A stretch of DNA of 64,000 nt from Phanerodontia chrysosporium (Eukaryota; Basidiomycota; Agaricomycetes; Polyporales; Phanerochaetaceae): the NCBI GenBank assembly GCA_001910725.1, contig MJGA01000012.1:248001-312000 (forward strand), written 5' to 3'. Under the pieces are notes generated by a model. It had not been told where the DNA came from. It made no database searches and was given only the letters and a program-made list of their open reading frames with translations. Shown here in pieces: positions 11,127 to 20,916 of the stretch; the stretch's first letter is position 1; every line of letters starts with the position of its first letter. Position numbers and translations under genes: made by a program.

Positions 11127-12170
11127 ATGGTTATCAACACCTCTCAAACTGATGTATCCCTCCCCGAGCCGAATTCGCACCAGACGTTCGCTATCGTGTC
11201 TGCACTAGAAGCTGGGATAATCCACCTGCCTCTGCAGCGCTTCGTCCAAGGCTCTGGTCCTAACGAAGTCAGCATTTGCCCCTCTCTCGCATTTTCAATT
11301 TCGCACAAGCCATCTGGGGCTCATCTGGTATTTGACACGGGCTTGCGCCGAGACGTCCTCAGCTACCCGCCAGCGGTCCAGGAGAGCATCAAGCAAAGAG
11401 GGTTCCCGATCCAGGTGCCCCAAAGCGTGGACGAGTCGTTGAGGAAGGGAGGGATAGCACCGGAGGATGTCAAGACGGTTATACTCAGCCACATTCATTT
11501 TGACCAGTACGTGATATGTTCCTGGTCATGTTCCTCCTGCTCAACATCCATGACCCCTGTCAGTATTGGCGATGCAAGTGCTTTCCCGAACGCGACGTTT
11601 ATTCTTGGGCCCGGTGCGCGAGGGAAGCTAGAAGCAGGCTACCCGCACAATCCAAACGCCGGCATCTTGCATAACACTGTTCCTTTTGAACGCACACGAT
11701 TCCTGAGCGATACAGACTTTACAACCTCGGTTGGACCCTTCCCGCGAGCATACGACTATTTCGGTGACGGCAGCCTTTACATCATCGACGCACCCGGACA
11801 TTGCGCGGGGCACATCAACATCCTTGCACGCACTTCGGGCGACGGCGCCTGGATCTACCTTGCAGGCGACACTGCACATGACGTGCGCATTCTTACCAGC
11901 GAGCGCGGTGTCGCTTATTCAATCGACGATGGTGGACATGTGCATTGCGCCCACGATGACAAGGAGAAAGCGGAGGAACACATTTGCAGGGTCCAGGCTC
12001 TCTTGGCGATGCCCCGCGTACAAGTCCTGCTCGCACATGACAAGAACTGGTACGAGGAAAATAGAGGAGCAACGCGTTTTTACCTGGATTTATTCAACCG
12101 CTCTCTTGCTAGACCCAAAACCACGAGTTTCACCCACCTTTCATTTTGGCATATTGCACTCGGTCGTTAA
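11127..12170 (+). CDS. Metallo-beta-lactamase-fold hydrolase 1 (AHL-lactonase-like)
   Basis: Exons 11127-11506 and 11564-12170; the 57-nt intron is a multiple of three, so the unspliced frame also reads through. Splicing joins CA|T and completes the metal motif HIHFDH (residues 122-127); unspliced RNA would lack the last His. Further ligands of the dinuclear-zinc AttM/AiiA type follow: His in PGHCAGH (about 206), Asp in AGDTAHD (about 229), and His in LLAHD (about 285). The family hydrolyses lactones or related esters; the substrate here is unknown. At about 12073 the frame leaves that of its paralogues: from 12074 the other frame reads AFLPG like MBL 2 and 3 and ends at 12112. The annotated frame instead runs about 20 residues further with an unrelated tail. 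Its stop is 44 bp from that of F-box B (tail-to-tail). Confidence 0.87.
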   Translation: MVINTSQTDVSLPEPNSHQTFAIVSALEAGIIHLPLQRFVQGSGPNEVSICPSLAFSISHKPSGAHLVFDTGLRRDVLSYPPAVQESIKQRGFPIQVPQSVDESLRKGGIAPEDVKTVILSHIHFDQYVICSWSCSSCSTSMTPVSIGDASAFPNATFILGPGARGKLEAGYPHNPNAGILHNTVPFERTRFLSDTDFTTSVGPFPRAYDYFGDGSLYIIDAPGHCAGHINILARTSGDGAWIYLAGDTAHDVRILTSERGVAYSIDDGGHVHCAHDDKEKAEEHICRVQALLAMPRVQVLLAHDKNWYEENRGATRFYLDLFNRSLARPKTTSFTHLSFWHIALGR

Positions 12171-12214
12171 TTCATAGTTTTGATTGAATGTAGTTATTGG
12201 GAGACATGCGACAA

Positions 12215-14517
12215 TCACCAATCGCACCATGCATTAGACGTGCCGCTGGAAAGAGACCAAGTGCCATAGTAATCAGGATTATAGCGTTCGGCTAGCTCCC
12301 TCGAGAAGGTTGAGTCGTAGAGCACGTCTCTGTGAACGTCAAATACGGGCCTGCCATGCGCATCCCGGGAAATGCTGCACAGGGGCTCAGCGAATGCGAT
12401 TCCATGGAACGCGAGCGAGCGGAGAGTCGGACAGCGCGCCGCGAATAGCGGAAGGAGGCCATCGACATCATCAACCGTGGCATCGACGGCCTCCGCATGC
12501 ACACATTCGCCCGCGCAGCAGAAGCCCGTCTCAAAGTGGAGCATCGCCGCAGGAGAAGGCATCGCGCCGACGCGGAAGTTCCACCCAAAGTGCTCGAGCC
12601 GCGTGAACGCCGCGAGCGCGGCGGCGTACTCCCACGCGGCGGCGGGCCACCGCGTTTGGCGCAGGCGCTGCTTCAGCGGGCTCTTGTGGAACAGCAGCGT
12701 GAGGCCCTCCAGCGCCGGGAGCGCGCCCGCGATGTGCTCGAACAGCGCGGGCGGCGCGGCGTAGAGGCCCTCCAGGACAAGCACGCGCAGCGGGGCGGGC
12801 GCGAGGGCGTCGACGAGGACGCGGGTCTCGAGCTCGGATATGCCCTCCGGGATACGGAGCTTGACGTGCGTGAGGTGTAGGGTGGGCGCGTCGCGAAGGA
12901 GCGAGAGCAGCCTCGGGAAGTCGTCCTCGTCCCTGTTGCGGTTGAGCGGCAAAACCTGCAGGCGCTCGAGTGTCGCGAAAGGGTTTGTGTGCCCGATAAA
13001 GAGCGCAGGCGGGATGCTGTTCGTGCGTTTGTTTACATACACTTGGAGGCAGCGGACGTTGGGCAGATATCGTAGCAGCGACCAGTACTGGTTCGATGCA
13101 AGCATGTCGTGATACCGTACCAGCAGGTGCTCCAGCTGCCGTGGCGTGGTCTGCGGCTCTTGCAAGGCCAACTCGGTCTTGCAGCAGTCTAGGGAGAGGC
13201 ACGAGAGGTGTGGGAGTGCAAAGATCGCCTCTGCAAACTCCTGGGTGATCGAGATGTAGTACAGGTTGAGCACAGTGAGGCTCGTCGTGCGGAGGGTGAC
13301 GTCGCGCATCCGGTTGAGCACAAGACTATCGAGGTCGTTCTTCAAGACCACTCTGCGGATATCATCCCACTCCCAGCAGCTGAGAGTAAGGCGGCGGATG
13401 CGCTCGGCAATATCTGGACGAGAGCATATCAGGTCTACGTCCTTGAAGAAGTTATCGCATTGAGCGATAGCCTTAACACGGGTGGCATTGCGCTGCTCTT
13501 CCTCAGAAGGTTTCGCATCATCCATGTGGTAGAAAGGGAACGAGCTCGAGACACCCCTAAGGCCAATCCTGCGTTCCTGGGATGAAGATCAACACATGGT
13601 CAATAAGCGATCGATAGACGGACCTCGTGCATGTAAGGCCAGCATATTGCACGTAAAAGCTGGCAGGTCGACCCTAGCCGCCGATGGTCCTTCGAAGTTA
13701 CATGGCGCGCGACCTCTTGCAACAGCTCCATAGGTAGGTCCACAAGGCGTAGGAGTTGGAACGTGGGTTTCAGGTGTTTGAGCATACACTCCAGCACATC
13801 CTCTGAAAACGGAAAACATGAGCAAGCGAGCACCAGAGCAACTCAGTCACGACATACCGGTCAAGGCAATGAAGGGTCCCAAATCAACGATATGAAGGTG
13901 CCATCTCTTCTCAAGTTTGCTGAGGGCCGTACGGTCCGTAATCGTGAAGAGTCTAGGCTCATCTCCTGGTCTCACAGTAACCCACACGTGCGTTGAATGT
14001 TCGACGTCGTCCGTGGCATCCAGCGGTTGGATTGCACGACGGAAAGCTTCGAAATCCGACATGAACTCACGCCATCGCTTATAGATCGAGTGATATCTGT
14101 GTGGATGGCGCCCGGTCAAGTCTAAATAGCCCTAGAATCGCGTGTCGGGTTCAGCTGACAAGACTAGGACTCTGAACTCGTACCTTGTGAAATCCTTTCA
14201 AAGTCTCGCAGAACCGAATAAATATATACGGTATGCCCTGGTCGACGTAGGCAGCCCTGCGTAGTGCCTCGGGAGAGTTGCTATAGGGGTTAACGACATT
14301 GTACTTCCTAGAGATGTGGTCATAGAACTCTTCCAGCATAAACAGGCGAAGGTCCATCCTTGGCGGTCTGACCTCTACATAAGAACGCGTGAGTTTATGA
14401 ACTAGGTCAGGCGGAGAGGTAGAAGTGAAACGACGCACCGAAGCGATGGCCGGTTGACGCTGCCAGATCCTCGTTCAAATTGAGCAGACGTTCCAGTCTT
14501 TCATACTCAGGATCCAT
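12215..14517 (-). CDS. F-box protein B (LRR-like C-terminus)
   Basis: Five exons join in frame to 694 aa: 14517-14439, 14374-14184, 14131-13858, 13802-13624 and 13576-12215. It starts MDPEYERLERLLNLNEDLA. Exon 2 ends GIPYIFIRFCETLKGFHK, exon 3 opens GYLDLTGRHPHRY, and exon 4 (179 nt, as in A and C) encodes the F-box LRLVDLPMELLQEVARHV then GSTCQLLRAICWPYMHE. The long last exon is Leu-rich with segments such as LRVLVLEGL that recur in gene A. Expected role: substrate adaptor of an SCF ubiquitin ligase; substrate unknown. No frame breaks were seen. Confidence 0.86.
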
Positions 14518-15411
14518 TGTTACGACCTTCGAGGTGAGTTGACGTGTACGACACGAGGCCGGGACTCGCCATGACCTTTATATCTCGGAAATTATATCTG
14601 ATCGAGCGCCGGGCCGAGATCTTGGGTTGGGACCCGTGACCCGAGAGTCAAAATGTCGTGCCGTGGGTATAGTTCAAATCCGCTCGTGTGCGACACTCGA
14701 CGCCGAGACACACAGTCTTGTTCGTACGCAGGCTGAGGTCGAGGATGTCCTGCACGACTGGTGGGGACTCAAAACGGCGCAATAACAATATTTTGCTCCC
14801 CGTCCAGCGGAGAGAACAAGACGAATGGACGCAGTGTATCAAGGACAGTATTCTCTCCAGATCCGGAGAGCAGAAAACAAAGTACGATATGTAGGAGTGT
14901 GGCGCAATTTAAGTGGTTTGTTCGCGTAATGTCACGTGCCGAGACTCCGTGAACTCCAAGGAGAGAATAGCAGCACCGTCCGAGCAAGATACTTGGTCTT
15001 TAGATACTAGGTGGGTGATTACAATACACTATGACATGATAAATGAATGAGCTTGACCAGATGACCACAGCCGGGGCTTGGTACCATGAGTAAGTTGCTT
15101 TGAAGTGTGGAAGAATTTTCGGCGAGCAGAGTTCTTTACGACGTCTAGGCTCCAACAGCGGACAAGTGCATACAGATAGTTTTGGAGACTGATTGTAACA
15201 TGTAGCCAGACAAAGGATTGGACATTTGTTGCAGCTAGCTGATGGGGGTACAAGATAGGTTGGCTCTCCAACCCTGAGCACGCACTATCCTATACACGAC
15301 TGGCACCTAGACATTGAAGTCGTTGCAAAGGGCGGGCAAGCTCGGGTTTACTGGCTCGGGATACTGCCGTCTCAGCTCTCGTATCTCGCCCTAGGGACAA
15401 GGCATAGGCAG
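14518..15411. other. Intergenic, F-box B promoter side to LamG gene 3' end
   Basis: No coding signal recognised; short open frames only. Confidence 0.4.
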
Positions 15412-16268
15412 TCAGAATGCAGCCACTATCGGATACAACATTGCGCTCACATCGTTCAGCGCACGATCCCAGACGTGTACGTCCGTGATCTGTAAGTTCA
15501 ACATCAGTACGGTTCACGCATGCGTCTCGCCACGTACCTCTCCATCCCATCCGTCGCGCATCTTCCCATCCGACTTGCCCCTTCCGATGACGAGGCGCCA
15601 GTCCCTGGTCGAGGCCAGGAGCTTGTCGCTGGCATCGTCGCCCTTGATCCACTCCACCGCGCGGGCATGCGTGTCCGCGTAGAGCGTGGTCGTACCCGCG
15701 GTGGCATTCCACACCAGCGCGACGTGCATCCACTCCTGCTGCATGTCCGCGGCAGACCAGATCCAGTCCTTGGTCTTGAGCGAGTAGCCGTACACCTGCC
15801 GCGCGTCCAGACGCGTCCCGAACTCCAGGACCGAGTCCTTGTGGAACGGGCTCTCGACGGACAAGATGACCCGCCGCCCGTTCTGCGGCGTCCGGGCCCA
15901 CGCGCTGAACGTCGCGTCGCCCGCAGGAAAAAGTCGGGCAGGCGAGCGGTGAGGTACGCCGTTGCGCCGAGGCGGTTGGGTATGACAGACACCCCTTTGC
16001 CCCTGTACGTAGTATCCGTGGTTAGCGTGCGCGAGAGCACCCTAGATGATGGATCCCTGAACTCACCAGCACGAGAGCTTCATGGGAATGGACAGTATGG
16101 GTGTGGGCAGAGTCGCTCGTAGTGACAGACCCATTGCACCTAGGCCGTCGTTCAGTGTGAGCCTGTTGAGCGGAGCAACCACGCCTTCGGCATTGTTGGA
16201 AGTGGCGAAGGATGTTGTACCTTCGACTGCTTAGCAGCTGGAGGAGACGGCAGGGATGTAGTCGACAT
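15412..16268 (-). CDS. LamG / concanavalin A-like domain protein
   Basis: Four exons join in frame to 228 aa: 16268-16221, 16162-16067, 16002-15538 and 15489-15412. The LamG-type jelly-roll is clear from GDATFSAWARTPQNGRRVIL through the WMHVALVWNATAGTTTLYAD strand pair to the C-terminal GEITDVHVWDRALND, the usual last strands of this fold. It is short for the family. Exons 1-2 are low complexity (His- and Ser-rich) and less certain. In the first ~75 nt of exon 3 a second frame (GATAYLTARLPDFF) looks more like the missing first LamG strands; using it would need one more base in the A-run at 15928-15932. I see no signal peptide. Binding of a carbohydrate or another ligand is inferred from the fold only. 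Confidence 0.7.
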
Positions 16269-16938
16269 GTCTCGGTGTCACAAGGATGGAGGAGAACCTC
16301 ACTCGCGCAGGTAAATATACCAGCAACGACTCCTCGTCAGATGATGCCCCGTTCAGGCACCGAACAGCAAGGGGTGAGAGACAACACGTCAAAGGTGCTC
16401 ACTTGCATGGAGGAGTCGGGCCATGCAAATTTCCGTGGCACGGACGATGGCCAGGATACGAAGCTGGAATGCCCTGGGCTCATTGAGGCCGTGTGCCAAG
16501 CAGGGACGTAAATCGCGGCCGGTGAAGAGGAATGGAACTGACTGTCAGACTTACCTGATACATGGCCTTACCCAGGCGATGTACCCCCTCCAGGACCACT
16601 TCAGCAATTTCTGGAACGTCGAGACTTGGAACCCGCAATTGAGCAGAGACATGTGTCGCCGCAGTGAGAATGTGTCGTTAACATATAATCCGTGCACATC
16701 TGAAACGAGAAACCTCAACGATTACGGTTCACACACTAGCCTTGCACACCTACTTCCAGTTGAAATGGTTCAGCCAGGTGCCTGAGTGCCCAATCAAATG
16801 CAGATGTCAGTTCACGGGGAATGCAGAAGAGCGTGCCTTGGCAAACAATATCCTGCGTCGTGCAGCGGTGCTTTGAGGTGATATATTCCCCTCAATACTG
16901 TACATTTATCTTGTCCTACTTCTTACAATTAGGGATGT
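16269..16938. other. Intergenic, no supported gene
   Basis: Holds the LamG gene's upstream region and the 3' flank of the NmrA-like gene. Plus-strand open frames at 16212-16785 have no motif. Confidence 0.4.
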
Positions 16939-18320
16939 TCAGGTTCGCTGCTTCCTGATCGCCTCGACCTCAGGCTTGATGCTCGCGAGCATGTCCTGTT
17001 TCGTGTACTTCGGCTTCCAGCCAAGTGCCCGCGAGTGCGTGGCGCGGCATCGTGAGTTCGTGCCCCAGTAGTTGCCATTTTCCTGTACAGAATACATCAG
17101 CACGGCACAGAGGCGCGGAACACACGGTATACGCACCACCGAGCCAAAGTACTTGACGAGCTCTTCGTCTGAGAACGCCGTCGGCTCGGGGTCCTTGGTG
17201 AGGCCGAGCTCGACCATGGCTCGCCGACGGCGCGGGAGATGTCGTACCACGAGTGCTCGCCGTTCTCGCCGAAGTAGTAGCCGCGGATGCCGTGGTCGAC
17301 GTTCTCGGTGCCCTTCGTGATGATCGCGTCGTAGAGAACGATGTACAGGTCCGAGACTAGATGACAGGTCAGCTATATGCGCGGCAAAGCGTGAGCTTCT
17401 GAACGCACCATCCTCAATGTGGACGTCCGGCCAGAGAGCAAGACCTTTGCCTACCACGCCCGCGCGGCCTCGGTCGAGGGAAGCCTTGATGACCAGAGGA
17501 ATCTGGATCGAGTGCGGGTTCTGGATGCCAGCGTCGACGAGAGCGTTCTTCGCGATGCCGTAGATGGTGCTAGGAAGGATGATGTACGCCCTGCAGTAGC
17601 CTGTCACGAGCTGTCAATACGCTGAATAGATCCTGGGCGCAGCAGGTACACGCACCCTCCTTGTCGGCCTCGAAGATCGCGTTGTCGACGTTGCGGTGAA
17701 GCGCCTCGGGCTTGATGTTGGCAATCTGCTCAAAGTTCGAGTCGTCGTACACAACGTCGGTCGCAGCCATGCCCTTGGTCTCTTGGCCCAGGGTCAGAAC
17801 ACCCGTTCCGGACTGCAGTAGCACGCTTTAGTGACATAGGGCACACGATCGCGCTCAACGCCGGGCACGCACGGTGTGAATCAGGATAGGGAGGTCGCCA
17901 AGCTTGGCATGACGCTGCTTCAGGCCCTTGAGAATGGCCTGCACAGCAGGGAGGTCATCTGCGTCGGCCTGACACAGGTACGGGGGTCAGGGCGGGCTGC
18001 TTAGGGGCGTGAAGACGCAGCGACGCACCATAGAGAAGACGACGTGCGCGTTCTCTGCCAGCCTCTCGACGAGCGCAGTGTCCTTGTACGAGCCCACGAC
18101 GCCGTGCACGCCGAACTTCTGCTCCAGTAGCTTCGCCTTCTCCTCGTTGCGGACCAGGGCGGTGATGTCGAAGGTGCTTGCGCTGGGGTGAGAGAGCAGC
18201 TTCGCGAGGACGGAGCCTCCGATGTATCCTGCAAGGCCTTGAGCGAGCCGTCACCGCGTCGAGAACACGCACACACGCACCGGTGGCACCAATAACGAAG
18301 ATAGGGGTCTTTCCAGCCAT
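16939..18320 (-). CDS. NmrA-like / extended-SDR NAD(P)-binding protein
   Basis: Seven exons: 18320-18281, 18228-18029, 17968-17873, 17812-17656, 17600-17409, 17356-17137 and 17082-16939; about 349 aa if one missing base is allowed. The N-terminus FVIGATG|YIGGSVLAKLL is a Rossmann dinucleotide-binding glycine motif split by intron 1, followed by FDITALVRNEEKAKLL. Later blocks include ILPSTIYG and IRGYYFGENGEHSWYDISRAVG, as in fungal extended short-chain dehydrogenase/NmrA-like proteins, which act as oxidoreductases or NAD(P) sensors. After SRAVGE the conserved sequence resumes one frame over (MVELGLTKDPEPTAFSDEEL): a C is missing next to 17220 (CC expected). Substrate not predictable. Confidence 0.82.
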
Positions 18321-20196
18321 CGTTGAGGTCTCTCGAGTGTGAATGAAGGAGTAGCAGGACGGTGTCCACGCGCACGCGGCTTTATACTATGTGACGCGTC
18401 GACAGGGGATAGCGGAGGACGCGGATGAGTAAGCCATCGATTCCCAGCGTTGCGCAACGGATGAGCGAGCGAGAAGGTTCGAGTTTGGAGACCCGTGCCA
18501 GTGCCGACTCCGCAAGAACAACTCCTCCCGCACCCACGTCCTAGTATGGCAACTAACGTCATCGAGTCGCCCACCCCCTCGTTGCCAGCCAAGTCTGCAT
18601 GCGTTGAAAACATAGTCCCTATAGCATTGTTAAACTGTTGGATGAGCAGGGGTGATCGTGGCTAGTTCCAGGTAGCGTCGAACATCTATGCGGAACTTAG
18701 TTAGGACACCCCTGTCTGACAGTTTCTGCATGAAGTGGTGCACCTGGCATCCGGCTTCGCAACCTTCTAAATACCAATCTTACTCTTTGGAGCTGGTGAA
18801 CGAAAGGTTAGTAAGGCAAGGTTTAGCTGACACACATAGCTTGCTAACTGCCTTGCTTAACAAGACAGGTCTTGGCAGACGCTCCCATCAATTTATCCAG
18901 CGGAAGCGGCGCAAACCACACCCTACGAACATTGCTCCAGACCGCCACGTCGCGATGATGATGCAGGTTTCGCTCTACTTCGATACAGAGAACGGCTCAG
19001 AAATGTCTGTATTCAGTCCAACGATGCTGTCATAGGAGAGCAGATGAATTATATAGGCAAGCACCATGAATCCTTTTTCAGACGAGTCTTCTTCAAGCAA
19101 AGGCCATGGCTGGGTGTCTGAGGGTAGGAAGTCATAGACGCTATCCGTTTACGCTTTCCTAAGCACGCTAGCCTCTGCGAACCCGGAACCTGAGCGAACA
19201 GGACCATGCTCACCCTGAGCGTTGACGAGAGATTGTAAGCCGCAGTCTGCCGGCTCGACCGAGTATCTCTGCATTTGGCAGATGTGGTCGACAATCATGT
19301 AGGAACTCAGACTCCGGTGTCAGAGTGCCCTGGATGCAAAGGCTGCTCTTTATCATGTCAGTGAAAGGAAGAAAGCGAGGAGCGGCTTACGCTTGCTCGA
19401 GCGGCGCTGTCCTCATGCTTTACTGCGCCACACCGACCCAGGCACCAGCCTTGCAAAGCAAACACGATGAGAGAATACGGCCTCCGTGTTAAACTGCCAT
19501 ACAGCCTTAGTAAACAAATTGGTATCCTACATGCGTCTGCAGGTCGTGCATAGCAGAATGACGATAGTTGAACCGACTAGACCAGGTGTCCAGAGTATAG
19601 TGCTGCTCAGGGTCATGAACCGCAGATAGACCTACGAGAACGAAAGATATCCAGAGCATGAGTAGCATATCAGATCATCGCCACGACCCACTCCTCACGC
19701 TGGCGAGCAGATCGGAATTGCCCATGCGCTTGTGCGCGCAAAAATGCGGGACGGGCCGCACACGGACAGAGGCGAGGCCATGGCGAGTCGAGGATCGTGC
19801 AGGATCTCGAATGCATGGCGTACGTGCTGAGAGGAGGACGAGATTGCATGAGAAAATGAAGAGAGCCGACAACTATCTTGCGCTGCCTCCTGTTGGGCAA
19901 TGTGCGAAGCGATCGCCTGGCGGTAGAGAAGAACCAGAGACGAGTAGACTGCGGCCAGCACCTATCGCTCATAAGAGACCTGCTCAGCTGCAGATACATG
20001 CCATTGTCAGCAATTAGCGAGAAAGCACATGCGACTGACCTGCGTCTCGAGCGCGACTTGTACGTCAAACAGGAACAGGACCCGAGGTCGTAGAGAGAGA
20101 TGATCTCATTCGGCTGTATACACATACTCCATATGCATATAAGCTTTCATGAAGGACAGTCCGCTGGTGGTACAATCCTGGACATCAGCGTTGGCG
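18321..20196. other. 1.9-kb gap left of the retrotransposon
   Basis: No gene I can defend. Minus-strand frames around 19675-20125 include hydrophobic pieces and donor/acceptor-like sites and may be a decayed membrane-protein gene. I could not assemble a continuous model and do not name it. Confidence 0.35.
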
Positions 20197-20201
20197 GTGA
20201 G
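20197..20201. repeat. Target-site duplication, left copy (GTGAG)
   Basis: GTGAG immediately precedes the 5' LTR and is repeated directly after the 3' LTR at 28335-28339. A 5-bp duplication is typical of Ty3/gypsy integrases. Confidence 0.93.
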
Positions 20202-20537
20202 TGTTACAGTTGGGATATGGCTGTGCAAGGCTATACTGATTTATTTGATCCTCTCTTTTCTCTTACATGTTTCACCCCTCTTTCATCATGTTTCATCCCT
20301 TGATTCATTATGACTCATACTGACTGGTAGCCTATGCCTCGTTGTTCCCTCCTGGTAGCAGGCCTGGGTTAGAGTATATAAGGACTACCTCTCTGTACTC
20401 TTTTCTTCAGCTTCTCCTCTTGTACTCTCGTCTAGTTATCTATTGCTACACTTGGAGCCTGAGTCCAAGTCTTCTGTACTCGCGCTACACTTGAGGCCTG
20501 CGCTCAAGTCCTCTATACACGTATTCAGACTCTTACA
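20202..20537 (+). repeat. 5' LTR (336 bp)
   Basis: Starts TG and ends CA, and is base-for-base the same as 27999-28334 on my reading. A TATA box (TATATAAG at 20375-20382) should drive the genomic RNA, with transcription starting about 30 nt on, near 20405-20410. Confidence 0.95.
20375..20382 (+). promoter_or_regulatory. LTR TATA box
   Basis: TATATAAG lies 34 nt before the AGCTTCTCCT segment that matches the primer site; this spacing suits an RNA start at that segment. The same box recurs in the 3' LTR. Confidence 0.7.
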
Positions 20538-20539
20538 TT

Positions 20540-20549
20540 AGGAGAAGCT
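20540..20549 (+). other. Primer-binding site, self-priming type
   Basis: AGGAGAAGCT starts two bases after the 5' LTR, where a primer-binding site belongs. It is the exact reverse complement of AGCTTCTCCT at 20409-20418 inside the LTR, just downstream of the TATA box, so the RNA 5' end could fold back and prime, as established for Tf1 and its relatives. I did not see the TGG-type start expected of a tRNA-primed site. Confidence 0.7.
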
Positions 20550-20604
20550 CCCACACGCATCGGCTGGCCTGCCTAAGGCCCAAGCCCAGAATATCGCAGT
20601 CACC

Positions 20605-20916
20605 ACGGACAAGCTAGCGTGCGCCAGTTGCGCACACGTATTCCACAAGAAACAGATCAAGGACAAGCACTGGGGAAAGAACGAACGCGACAGACTTCAG
20701 TGGACCAAGTGTCAAGTACAACCGTGCCCTTGGAGGTACCTTAACGCAGCACCCGAAGACGAAATCTCTGAAGAAGATCACGAACGACCGACAGAACAGC
20801 AAATTAGCAGATTCCCCAGCATCGACGAATACGAGAGATACTCCGACGAACAGGAGGCAAGAGCACACGACGAAAGCGAAGAAACACAGTCGTCCACTGA
20901 CTCCACACAATCCGAC
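20605..20916 (+). CDS. Possible ACG-initiated N-terminal extension of Gag
   Basis: The gag frame is open from 20542 to the first ATG at 20917, and no ATG occurs in any frame between the LTR end and 20917. At 20605-20607 an in-frame ACG lies in the context GTCACCACGG, which matches a strong Kozak site except for the T-to-C change. Starting there adds 104 residues: DKLACASCAHVFHKKQ, then WTKCQVQPC, then an acidic tail. The two Cys pairs and nearby His could bind zinc. Either this is real non-AUG initiation giving two Gag forms, or an ancestral ATG mutated to ACG. Only the sequence context supports it. Confidence 0.5.

Noticed and set aside
20540..20560. tRNA-primed primer-binding site
   Set aside because: No TGG-type start or plausible tRNA 3'-end complement directly after the LTR, whereas the 10-nt self-complement to the RNA start is exact.
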